From Burkholderiales bacterium (GTDB taxonomy: Bacteria; Pseudomonadota; Gammaproteobacteria; Burkholderiales; Burkholderiaceae_E): a stretch of DNA of 6,117 nt. The position numbers and the translations under genes were made by a program. The notes under the pieces were generated by a model. It did no database searches. It saw only the letters and a list, made by a program, of their open reading frames with translations, and was not told the origin of the DNA. Positions within the stretch are counted from its first letter, which is position 1. The number at the start of each line of letters is the position of its first letter. The stretch spans positions 468,796-474,912 of the forward strand of contig CP070753.1 in assembly GCA_020348765.1 (NCBI GenBank), read 5' to 3'. Positions 1 through 5,541 of the stretch are shown in pieces.

Positions 1-310
1 ATTCGCGCGCGGCCCGCTCCGCCTCCGGCGGGTACCCGCGTGCCGGTCGACCTCGACCGATGTCGAGCCGCTGGCGGGGCCAGCGGAATCGGATTCGGTC
101 AGGGCATCGGAACCCGGCCGGGAGCGGGAATCGGAACGCATGCCAAAGCTAGTTGCGGCCGCGTCGGCCCGGTTTCAAGCGGCGCCAAATGCCTGAGTGA
201 CGGGCCTTCGCCAACTGGTTCGCCATCGGGTCGCAGGCGCCTCGAACCGGCGCCGAACTCGCAGCAATTGGCGCCCATTGGCGCCTTTGGCAGGACCGCC
301 GGCAGCCGCA
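1..310. other. Left-edge region without a convincing gene
   Basis: No recognisable protein is encoded here. Two opposing frames reach the window edge. On the + strand the frame starting at base 2 is open to a TGA at 194-196 and would encode a hydrophilic C-terminal tail ending in FQAAPNA. On the - strand an ATG at 141-139 opens a frame running off the left edge (starting MRSDSRSRPG), with no good ribosome binding site before it. Both have similarly high third-position G+C and low-complexity composition, so neither is favoured strongly; the + tail looks slightly more protein-like. A 12-bp perfect palindrome (GCGGGTACCCGC, 28-39) and three copies of ATCGGA (88, 106, 130) are present. From about 197 to 310 nothing suggests coding. 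Confidence 0.3.
267..291. repeat. Tandem ATTGGCGCC direct repeat upstream of the infA promoter
   Basis: ATTGGCGCC occurs at 267-275 and again at 277-285, a period of 10 bp, followed by a partial TTGGC at 287-291. Each unit contains the palindrome GGCGCC, which also occurs at 181-186, 236-241 and 249-254. The copy at 181-190 reads as an inverted version (GGCGCCAAAT). Repeats spaced by one helical turn, about 40-60 bp before the predicted transcription start, are where an activator or UP-like element would sit. Binding of any protein here is inference. Confidence 0.5.
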
Positions 311-313
311 ATG

Positions 314-322
314 TGGTAAAAT
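314..322 (+). promoter_or_regulatory. Putative extended -10 promoter for infA
   Basis: TGGTAAAAT holds a -10 box TAAAAT (5 of 6 matches to TATAAT) preceded by the TG of an extended -10 element. No good -35 lies 16-18 bp upstream; the nearest match, TTGGCA at 287-292, is 24 bp away, which is too far for a standard sigma-70 site. The extended -10 may compensate, or a factor bound to the direct repeats just upstream may help. It is one of the few A/T-rich patches in this region. The start of transcription would be near 328-330, leaving a leader of about 290 nt before infA. Confidence 0.5.
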
Positions 323-358
323 CGCGCTGTCAACGCAGTTGGCCGGCTCTCCGGGGGC

Positions 359-378
359 GGGAGGATGCCAATCCTCCC
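359..378. other. Perfect 8-bp hairpin in the infA leader
   Basis: GGGAGGAT (359-366) and ATCCTCCC (371-378) form a perfect 8-bp stem with the 4-base loop GCCA. No T-run follows (ACATAGGCC comes next), so it is not a classical intrinsic terminator. It starts about 30 nt after the predicted transcription start, where it could act as a 5' stabilising or regulatory hairpin. A purine-rich GGGAGG inside the stem precedes an ATG at 365, but the spacing is wrong for translation. Confidence 0.5.
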
Positions 379-407
379 ACATAGGCCTCCGACTCATCGT
401 TTCGGCC

Positions 408-430
408 GTCGGAGCAGCATGCTCCACGAC
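408..430. other. Second leader hairpin
   Basis: GGAGCA (411-416) pairs perfectly with TGCTCC (420-425) across a 3-base loop. GTC (408-410) can extend the stem with GAC (428-430) over a 2-base bulge. It adds to the run of stem-loops between the predicted promoter and infA. It matches no RNA family I recognise. Confidence 0.35.
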
Positions 431-482
431 TGCATCGCGTTCGGCCGCGGCGAACGGCATGGCAGTGCCGACAACGGCCGTA

Positions 483-534
483 GAGGCACGCGGGATCGAA
501 CCCGCGTTGCAGGTCCAGCAGACCTGTGGCCCTC
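483..534. other. tRNA-like double hairpin in the infA leader, not a canonical tRNA
   Basis: Two strong adjacent hairpins are seen. ACGCGGG (488-494) pairs with CCCGCGT (501-507) around the 6-base loop ATCGAA, extendable by two pairs across one bulge. CAGGTC (510-515) pairs with GACCTG (521-526). GAGG (483-486) can close both with CCTC (531-534). Read on the - strand, the first resembles a T-arm (GGGTTCGATCCC) and the second an anticodon arm whose 7-base loop CTGCTGG would carry GCT. However, the T-loop has 6 rather than 7 bases, the D-arm is poor and no 7-bp acceptor stem forms. It could be a decayed tRNA, a tRNA-like regulatory structure in the infA mRNA, or coincidence. Confidence 0.35.
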
Positions 535-619
535 GTGACATGGCGACCATGGCAGTTCGTCGTGGCCCGCTCGTCGTGCGCGCTCGCTGCGCGGATCGAC
601 AACTGAATGGAGATCGCCG

Positions 620-883
620 ATGGCGAAGGAAGAACTGATCGAAATGCAGGGCACGGTCGGAACCGTATTGCCCGACACCCGCTTCATGGTGACGCTGGAC
701 AACGGCGTCGAGGTCTGCGCGTATGTCGCCGGCAAGATGCGCAAGCACCGGATTCGGATCACCGAAGGCGACAAGGTCGACCTCGAGATGTCCCCGTACG
801 ACCTGACCAAGGCACGCATCATCTTCCGGCACCGCGACCCGCGCGCCCCGCAGCCGCGTTCGCGCCCGAACTTTCGCCGCTGA
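620..883 (+). CDS. infA: Translation initiation factor IF-1
   Basis: IF-1 is a small OB-fold protein that binds the A site of the 30S subunit and works with IF-2 and IF-3 in start-codon selection in the cytoplasm. The 87-residue product shows the family signature throughout: [11 protein letters not shown] at the start, [14 protein letters not shown] (16-29), the RNA-binding [10 protein letters not shown] (38-47) and [10 protein letters not shown] (58-67). It is about 15 residues longer than the E. coli factor; the extra Arg/Pro-rich tail (about 72-87) is typical of the second-type IF-1 of betaproteobacteria. The usual DLTKGRI/DLSKGRI reads DLTKARI, an Ala for a normally conserved Gly. The start is well supported: GGAG (609-612) lies 7 nt before the ATG. 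The gene is alone on its strand, has a long leader, and its last ~65 bp overlap the convergent PH-like gene. Confidence 0.97.
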   Translation: MAKEELIEMQGTVGTVLPDTRFMVTLDNGVEVCAYVAGKMRKHRIRITEGDKVDLEMSPYDLTKARIIFRHRDPRAPQPRSRPNFRR

Positions 884-1331
884 CCGGCGTCCACGCCGGG
901 GCGGCGGCACCGACCTCGGCGCGCAGCAGCGAGAGCTCGCGCAGAAAGCGCTCGCGATCGCGCGGCGAGATCATGATCGCGCTGCGCTCGCCGTACTCGA
1001 TTCGCAGCCGATCGAGCGAGAGCGCCGGACTCGAGAGCGGATTGCGCGTCGGCCGGACATCCTGGATCTCGCGGATCGGCACATGCCAGCGAAAAGGCCC
1101 GCATCGCACCTCGAGTGACTGCGGCTCGAGCCGGTAAGTGGTGCCCAGCAGCACCCACAGCGGCAGCACCGCGCCCAGCACCGCGATCGGCACGGCAAGC
1201 AGACGGACCACCGGCTGCGGGGTCGCCGCCATCGCCACCGTGCCCGCGAGCGCCAGCAGCGCACCGGCGACGATCACCAGCCGCAGCCACGGGTCGACCT
1301 TGGAACGATGGAAGCGCGGCAGCGACGACAT
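819..1331 (-). CDS. Small membrane protein with bacterial PH-like domain
   Basis: A 170-residue protein that looks like the bacterial PH-like family once called DUF1200 (bPH_4); its function is unknown. Two hydrophobic helices lie at about 17-36 and 41-63. The PH-like core follows from about 65 to 138, with the family-like stretches [12 protein letters not shown] (103-114) and [13 protein letters not shown] (121-133). The PH-like part would probably face the cytoplasm. Residues 139-170 form an Ala/Gly/Ser-rich tail with no fold apparent; its last ~21 codons are antisense to infA. The ATG is preceded by GGAGG with 11 nt spacing, a little long but with no better start. It begins 23 bp after the stop of the reductase gene on the same strand, so it is probably the last gene of the efflux operon. 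Confidence 0.8.
   Translation of the reverse strand: MSSLPRFHRSKVDPWLRLVIVAGALLALAGTVAMAATPQPVVRLLAVPIAVLGAVLPLWVLLGTTYRLEPQSLEVRCGPFRWHVPIREIQDVRPTRNPLSSPALSLDRLRIEYGERSAIMISPRDRERFLRELSLLRAEVGAAAPAWTPVSGESSGANAAAGRAGRGAGR
884..899. terminator. GC hairpin directly after the infA stop; weak terminator candidate
   Basis: CCGGCG (884-889) and CGCCGG (894-899) form a 6-bp stem with loop TCCA, beginning at the base after the infA TGA. No T-tract follows, so intrinsic termination is doubtful. It could block 3' exonucleases or pause polymerase in either direction. It also lies inside the coding sequence of the convergent PH-like gene, where it encodes part of the low-complexity tail, so the palindrome may be partly incidental. 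Confidence 0.3.
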
Positions 1332-1354
1332 CGCGCGAAGTTCCTCCGAGACGC

Positions 1355-2380
1355 TCAGGACGCCGGAGCCGGTGAAGACGCCAGCGACGCCGAGTCTACC
1401 GGACCGTTCGGCGTGACCAGCACCTTGCCGCGACGCTGTTCGCGCGCGGCGTGACCGACCGCCGCACCGATCTCCTCGATCGGATAGGTGGCCTCCACCG
1501 GCGTGGCGATCGTGCCGTCGCGCACCAGCCCGACCAGCTGCGCATATAGCGACTCGAGCCTGTCGCGAGGCATCGCGGGCAGCTCACGCGCCAACCAGAA
1601 CCCGACGAGCCGAATGCCGTGGAACACGGTGCGGTCCGGATGGACGATGCACGGATCGCCCGAGAGCAGGCCGTAGTTGACCACGATGCCGTCGTCCGAC
1701 AGGCACTCGGCCAGGCGCATGCACGAGGCACCGGCCACGGCGTCGATCGCCAGGGGCATGCGCGCGTCGCCGACGGCCTCGCGCACCCGGTGCGCCAGAT
1801 CGGGTCCGTCCACGAACACGTGATCGGCCCCGCGCGCGGTCAGATCGGCCGCCAGCGACTCGCGCCTGACCACGTTCACCGTCCTGCAGCCCAGGCGGCG
1901 CGCCAGCGCGATCACCGCCAGTCCCACGCCGGAGTTGGCCGCGTTCTGGATCACCAGGTCGCCGGCGCGCAGCTCCGCATAGCGGGTCAGCATCAGGTAT
2001 GCGGTGGCCGGGTTGACCTTGAGCATCGCCAGCTGCAGCGGATCGGCCAACGGCACCTTGACCACCTCCTGGGCGCGCAGGCGCTTGCGCTGCACCCAGT
2101 TCGCGCGCGACAGCGGAATGACCCGATCGCCGACCGCGAACCCTTGGACCTCGGCGCCCACCGCGAGCACGCGCGCCACGCTCTCTGCGCCGGGCACGAC
2201 CGGGAGCGGCGGCCGGGTCGCGTACTTGCCTTCGAGCGCCAGCACGTCGGCCGGGTTGATCGGAAACGCCTCGATCTCGATCACCAGTTCGCCGCGCCCG
2301 GGCGCGCCCGGGTCGTCGACCTCGACGCAATGCACGCTCGAGTGCGGCTCCCCGTACACGATCTGTTCGACGACTTTCAT
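1355..2380 (-). CDS. MDR-superfamily oxidoreductase, enoyl reductase/quinone reductase-like
   Basis: A 341-residue zinc-free medium-chain reductase close to the mitochondrial trans-2-enoyl-CoA reductase (ETR/MECR) group; such proteins reduce an enoyl thioester or quinone with NADPH in the cytosol. The N-terminal GroES-like domain has INPAD (41-45) and GKY (51-53), whose Tyr53 sits where I recall the catalytic Tyr of ETR enzymes. The Rossmann domain has IQNAANSGVG (144-153) for cofactor binding and NVVRR (169-173), whose arginines fit the NADPH 2'-phosphate. NYG (235-237) and GFWL (260-263) are further group marks. No zinc-ligand pattern is visible. Residues 327-341 are a low-complexity tail. 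The frame is open upstream through the RND gene, but homology starts at MKVVEQIVYG, preceded by GGAGGT. Its ATG overlaps the RND stop as ATGA, indicating translational coupling. The true substrate is not deducible. Confidence 0.92.
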   Translation of the reverse strand: MKVVEQIVYGEPHSSVHCVEVDDPGAPGRGELVIEIEAFPINPADVLALEGKYATRPPLPVVPGAESVARVLAVGAEVQGFAVGDRVIPLSRANWVQRKRLRAQEVVKVPLADPLQLAMLKVNPATAYLMLTRYAELRAGDLVIQNAANSGVGLAVIALARRLGCRTVNVVRRESLAADLTARGADHVFVDGPDLAHRVREAVGDARMPLAIDAVAGASCMRLAECLSDDGIVVNYGLLSGDPCIVHPDRTVFHGIRLVGFWLARELPAMPRDRLESLYAQLVGLVRDGTIATPVEATYPIEEIGAAVGHAAREQRRGKVLVTPNGPVDSASLASSPAPAS

Positions 2381-5300
2381 GTGACCTCCGTGGCCGATGG
2401 ATGTCCGAATCTGCGGATGCGCGCGTACAGCTTCTCCTGCATCACCAGCAGCGCCGGCGTCAACAGCATCAGCAGCACGGTGCCGAGCAGCACGCCGACC
2501 GCGATCGAGATCGCGAGCGGGATCAGGAACTGGGCCTGGATGCTGCGCTCGAGGATCAGCGGCAGGATGCCGAGGAAGGTCGTGACCGTGGTCAGCACGA
2601 TCGGGCGAAACCGGTTCTTGGCCGCGCTGACGATCGCCCGCTCGACCCCCTCGCCGTGCGCACGGGCTTCGTTGTAGAAGTCCACCAGCACCAGGGCGCC
2701 GTTCACGATGATGCCGGACAGACCGATGATGCCGAACAGGCTGGTCAACCCGAAGCTCAGGTTCAGAATCAGGTGGCCGATCGTCGCACCGATCAACCCG
2801 AACGGTATCGAAGCCACGACGATGAACGGCTGCACGTAGTTGCGAAACGCCAGTGCCAGCAGCACGTACATGCCGAAGACCGCCAGCAGGAAGTTGCGCG
2901 CCAGCGCCGGCAGCGTGCGCGCCTGGTCGCGCTGTTCGCCGCCAATCGCCCAGGTCAGTCCCGGGATCTCGTCGCGCAGCCGCGGCAGCACCTCCGAAGT
3001 CAGGCGCGCATTGACCTGCTGGCCGGTGACCTGCGCGGGGTCGACTTCGGCGAACACCGTGGTCACGCGGCGGCCGTCCTCGCGCACCAGCGTCGAGCTG
3101 CCGTAGCCGAAGGTGATGTCCGCGAGCGCCTCCAGCGGCACGAAATCCCCGGCCGGCGTGCGGATCCGGTACAGCGCCAGGTCCGAGAGCGAATCGCGCT
3201 CGTTGCGCGGCAGTCGAACGTAGACGCGGACCTCGTCGCGGCCGCGCTGCACGCGCACCGCTTCGGCGCCGAAGAACGCGGCACGCACCTGTTGCGAGAG
3301 CATGTCCACGGTCACGCCCAGCGTGCGCGCGTACGGCTTCAGGCGGAACTGGACCTCGCGCTTTCCGGGCTCGCTGTCGTCGCGGATGTCCGAGACGCCT
3401 TCGATGCGCCGCAGCTCGCGCTGCAACTCGCCGACCGCCCGCGCGACGCCCTCCTCGCTGCGCGCCGAGACGGACACCTGCACCGCAGAGCCGACGTTGA
3501 TCACGTTGGAACGGAACGAAACCTTCCGCACGTCCGGGATCTGCCCGGCGAGCTCGCGCCACTTCAGCTCGAACTGGCGCGACGTGATCGTGCGCACCTC
3601 CGGATCGAGCAGCTCGAACACGATCGAAGCCCGATGTCCCTGCAGGATTCCCAGTGCAGCCGACGCGCCCGGGCCCGAGATCTCGTTCTGGCCCACCGTG
3701 ATCAGCGAGGCGGCGACCAGGTCACGCCCGCTCGGATCGGGCAGCACGCGTGCGGCCGCGCGCCCGGCCTGCTCGAGCGCCTGCGCAGCGGCCAGCGTCG
3801 CCGAGGCGGGTGCGCCCTGGGTCAGTTCGATCGACGCGGTCACGTAGCGACCCTCGACCTGGGGGAAGAACGAGAACCGGACATAGCCGCCGGCGATCAC
3901 GCCGATGGTCAGGATCATCAGCGAGACGCCCGAGGCGATGACCACGCCGTAGTGCCGTGCGGCGAACCACAGCGTGCGCTCGAGCGGCCCGTCGACGAAG
4001 CGCCGCAGCGCGGCGTCGAATCGGTGCCGCAACTCGGCCAGCGCCGCGCCGGCGCGGGTGCGCGGCCGATAGCCGATGATGTGCAGCCGCGACAGGTGAT
4101 GCGGCAGGATCATCATCGCTTCGAGCACCGAAGCCGCGAGCACGATCAGCACGATCGCGGGGATCTGGAACAGGAACTTGCCCAGCGCGCCGGGCACGAA
4201 CAGCAGGGGCAGGAACGCCACCATCGTGGTTGCCACCGCGAGCGAGACCGGAAGCGCCACGCGGTGCGCACCGACGATCGCGGCATCGACCCCGCTGCGG
4301 CCGCGCTCGTTCTCGGTGTACACGTTCTCGCCGACGACGATCGCATCGTCGACCACGATGCCGATCGCCAGGATGAAGCCGAACAGCGACATCATGTTGA
4401 TCGACAGCCCGATCACCGACCTCGCCGTGAACGCGCCGATGAACGACACCGCGATGCCCACCGCGACCCAGAACGCCAGCCTGAGATCCAGGAACAGCGC
4501 CAGCGCGCTCATGACCAGCGCCAGCCCGATCAGCCCGTTCTTGATCAGCAGGTCGACCCGGTTGCGGAACTCGATCGCGTCATTGCGCCAGATCGCGGCA
4601 CTGATGCCCGGGGGCATGCTGTCGCGCAGACTCGAGGCAACGTAGGCCTCGACGACTCCGACCACGTCCAGGACCTTCTCGTCGCCGACCCGGAACACCT
4701 GCACGAAGCTCGCCGGCTTGCCGTTGTAGCGCATGATCAGGTCATCGTCGCGAAAGCCGTCCTCGATGCGCGCGATCTCGCCCAGCCGCACACTGGCGCC
4801 GGTTTGCCGCGACGCGACCACGATGCGCTCGAAGTCCTCGCGCCGGTAGTTGCGGCCCTTGGTGCGCAGCAGGATCGATTCGCCCGCGGTCTCGATTTCG
4901 CCGGCCGGCAGGTCGAGGCTGGAGCGGCGCACGACCGAGGCAATGTCCTGCAGGGTCAGCCCGTAGGCGCGCAGCACGTCGTTGGAAACCTCGATCGAGA
5001 CCTCGTAGTCGCGCACCCGCGCGACCTCGACCAGCGAGATCCCGGGCAGGATCGAAAGCTCCTCCTTGACCCGGTAGGCCAGCTCGCGCAGCACCGCCTC
5101 TCCGGCATCGCCGTACAGCGCCAGTTCGATCGCGCGCTGCCGGTTGACGATCTCGCGCACCACCGGCCGCTCGATCTGGTCCGGAAAGGTCGTGATGCGA
5201 TCGATGGCCGCCTTGATCTCGTCCAGTTTCTGGCTGCCGTTGGTGCCGCGCATCAGCTCGACGCGAACCACGCCGACGCCTTCGGCGGCGAAGCCCAGGA

Positions 5301-5541
5301 TCCGGTCGATGCCGTCGATGCCCTGGATCTGCTCTTCGATGCGCTGCACGATCGATTCCTCGATCTCGTCGGGTGCCGCGCCCTGATAGACGATGCGGGC
5401 CTCGATCGTGTCGAAACTGATCTCGGGAAACGTCTCCTGCTTCATCAGCAGCGCGCTGGACAGGCCCGAGACGATGATCAGCAGCATCAGCAGATTGGCC
5501 GCGACCGGATGCGCGGTCATCCATGCCATCAGTGCCCTCAC
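2377..5541 (-). CDS. RND efflux transporter, AcrB-like inner-membrane permease
   Basis: A full-length (1054 aa; AcrB is 1049) proton-driven pump of the resistance-nodulation-division family (ACR_tran), expected to form a trimer exporting small molecules through an adaptor and outer-membrane channel. TM1 lies at about 13-32, followed by a periplasmic porter half (about 35-330), TM2-6 (330-480), a second half with TM7 near 530-552, another periplasmic domain (555-875) and TM8-12 (880-1035). The TM4 proton-relay pair is present in GIVVDDAIVVGENV (394-407, D398/D399). TM11 keeps the Thr after RP (T984). In TM10 the AcrB lysine (K940) is replaced by Asn947 in IVNGALVLVDF. I chose the GTG at 5541 because GGAG lies 8 nt before it and it overlaps the adaptor stop as GTGA; an ATG at 5529 is possible. 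Substrate unknown. Confidence 0.96.
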   Translation of the reverse strand: MRALMAWMTAHPVAANLLMLLIIVSGLSSALLMKQETFPEISFDTIEARIVYQGAAPDEIEESIVQRIEEQIQGIDGIDRILGFAAEGVGVVRVELMRGTNGSQKLDEIKAAIDRITTFPDQIERPVVREIVNRQRAIELALYGDAGEAVLRELAYRVKEELSILPGISLVEVARVRDYEVSIEVSNDVLRAYGLTLQDIASVVRRSSLDLPAGEIETAGESILLRTKGRNYRREDFERIVVASRQTGASVRLGEIARIEDGFRDDDLIMRYNGKPASFVQVFRVGDEKVLDVVGVVEAYVASSLRDSMPPGISAAIWRNDAIEFRNRVDLLIKNGLIGLALVMSALALFLDLRLAFWVAVGIAVSFIGAFTARSVIGLSINMMSLFGFILAIGIVVDDAIVVGENVYTENERGRSGVDAAIVGAHRVALPVSLAVATTMVAFLPLLFVPGALGKFLFQIPAIVLIVLAASVLEAMMILPHHLSRLHIIGYRPRTRAGAALAELRHRFDAALRRFVDGPLERTLWFAARHYGVVIASGVSLMILTIGVIAGGYVRFSFFPQVEGRYVTASIELTQGAPASATLAAAQALEQAGRAAARVLPDPSGRDLVAASLITVGQNEISGPGASAALGILQGHRASIVFELLDPEVRTITSRQFELKWRELAGQIPDVRKVSFRSNVINVGSAVQVSVSARSEEGVARAVGELQRELRRIEGVSDIRDDSEPGKREVQFRLKPYARTLGVTVDMLSQQVRAAFFGAEAVRVQRGRDEVRVYVRLPRNERDSLSDLALYRIRTPAGDFVPLEALADITFGYGSSTLVREDGRRVTTVFAEVDPAQVTGQQVNARLTSEVLPRLRDEIPGLTWAIGGEQRDQARTLPALARNFLLAVFGMYVLLALAFRNYVQPFIVVASIPFGLIGATIGHLILNLSFGLTSLFGIIGLSGIIVNGALVLVDFYNEARAHGEGVERAIVSAAKNRFRPIVLTTVTTFLGILPLILERSIQAQFLIPLAISIAVGVLLGTVLLMLLTPALLVMQEKLYARIRRFGHPSATEVT
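2381..2389 (-). promoter_or_regulatory. Ribosome binding site deciding the reductase start
   Basis: On the - strand GGAGGTCAC directly precedes ATG (2380-2378), a near-perfect Shine-Dalgarno with 3-4 nt spacing. It lies inside the last codons of the RND gene. Together with the ATGA overlap it picks this start out of a frame that is open for another 1.2 kb upstream. Confidence 0.85.

Noticed and set aside
287..322. Classical sigma-70 promoter using TTGGCA as -35
   Set aside because: The spacer to TAAAAT would be 24 bp, well outside the usual 16-18.
359..378. Intrinsic terminator
   Set aside because: The 8-bp stem is good but no T-run follows on either strand.
365..538. Small + strand ORF of 57 codons in the infA leader (MPILPHRPPT...)
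   Set aside because: Its only purine run touches the ATG with no spacing, and its end reads through the tRNA-like hairpins (GTRDRTR), typical of spurious frames over structured RNA.
481..560. A functional tRNA on the - strand
   Set aside because: The T-loop is 6 bases rather than 7, the D-arm lacks its GG motif and no acceptor stem pairs; kept only as a tRNA-like element.
149..910. Long - strand frames across infA and its leader (149-910, 394-1290)
   Set aside because: They are antisense to infA or out of frame with the PH-like gene, and show no recognisable protein features.
2381..3562. N-terminal extension of the reductase frame by 394 codons
   Set aside because: The extension is an Arg/Ala-rich shadow of the RND gene; reductase homology and a strong ribosome binding site begin at 2380.
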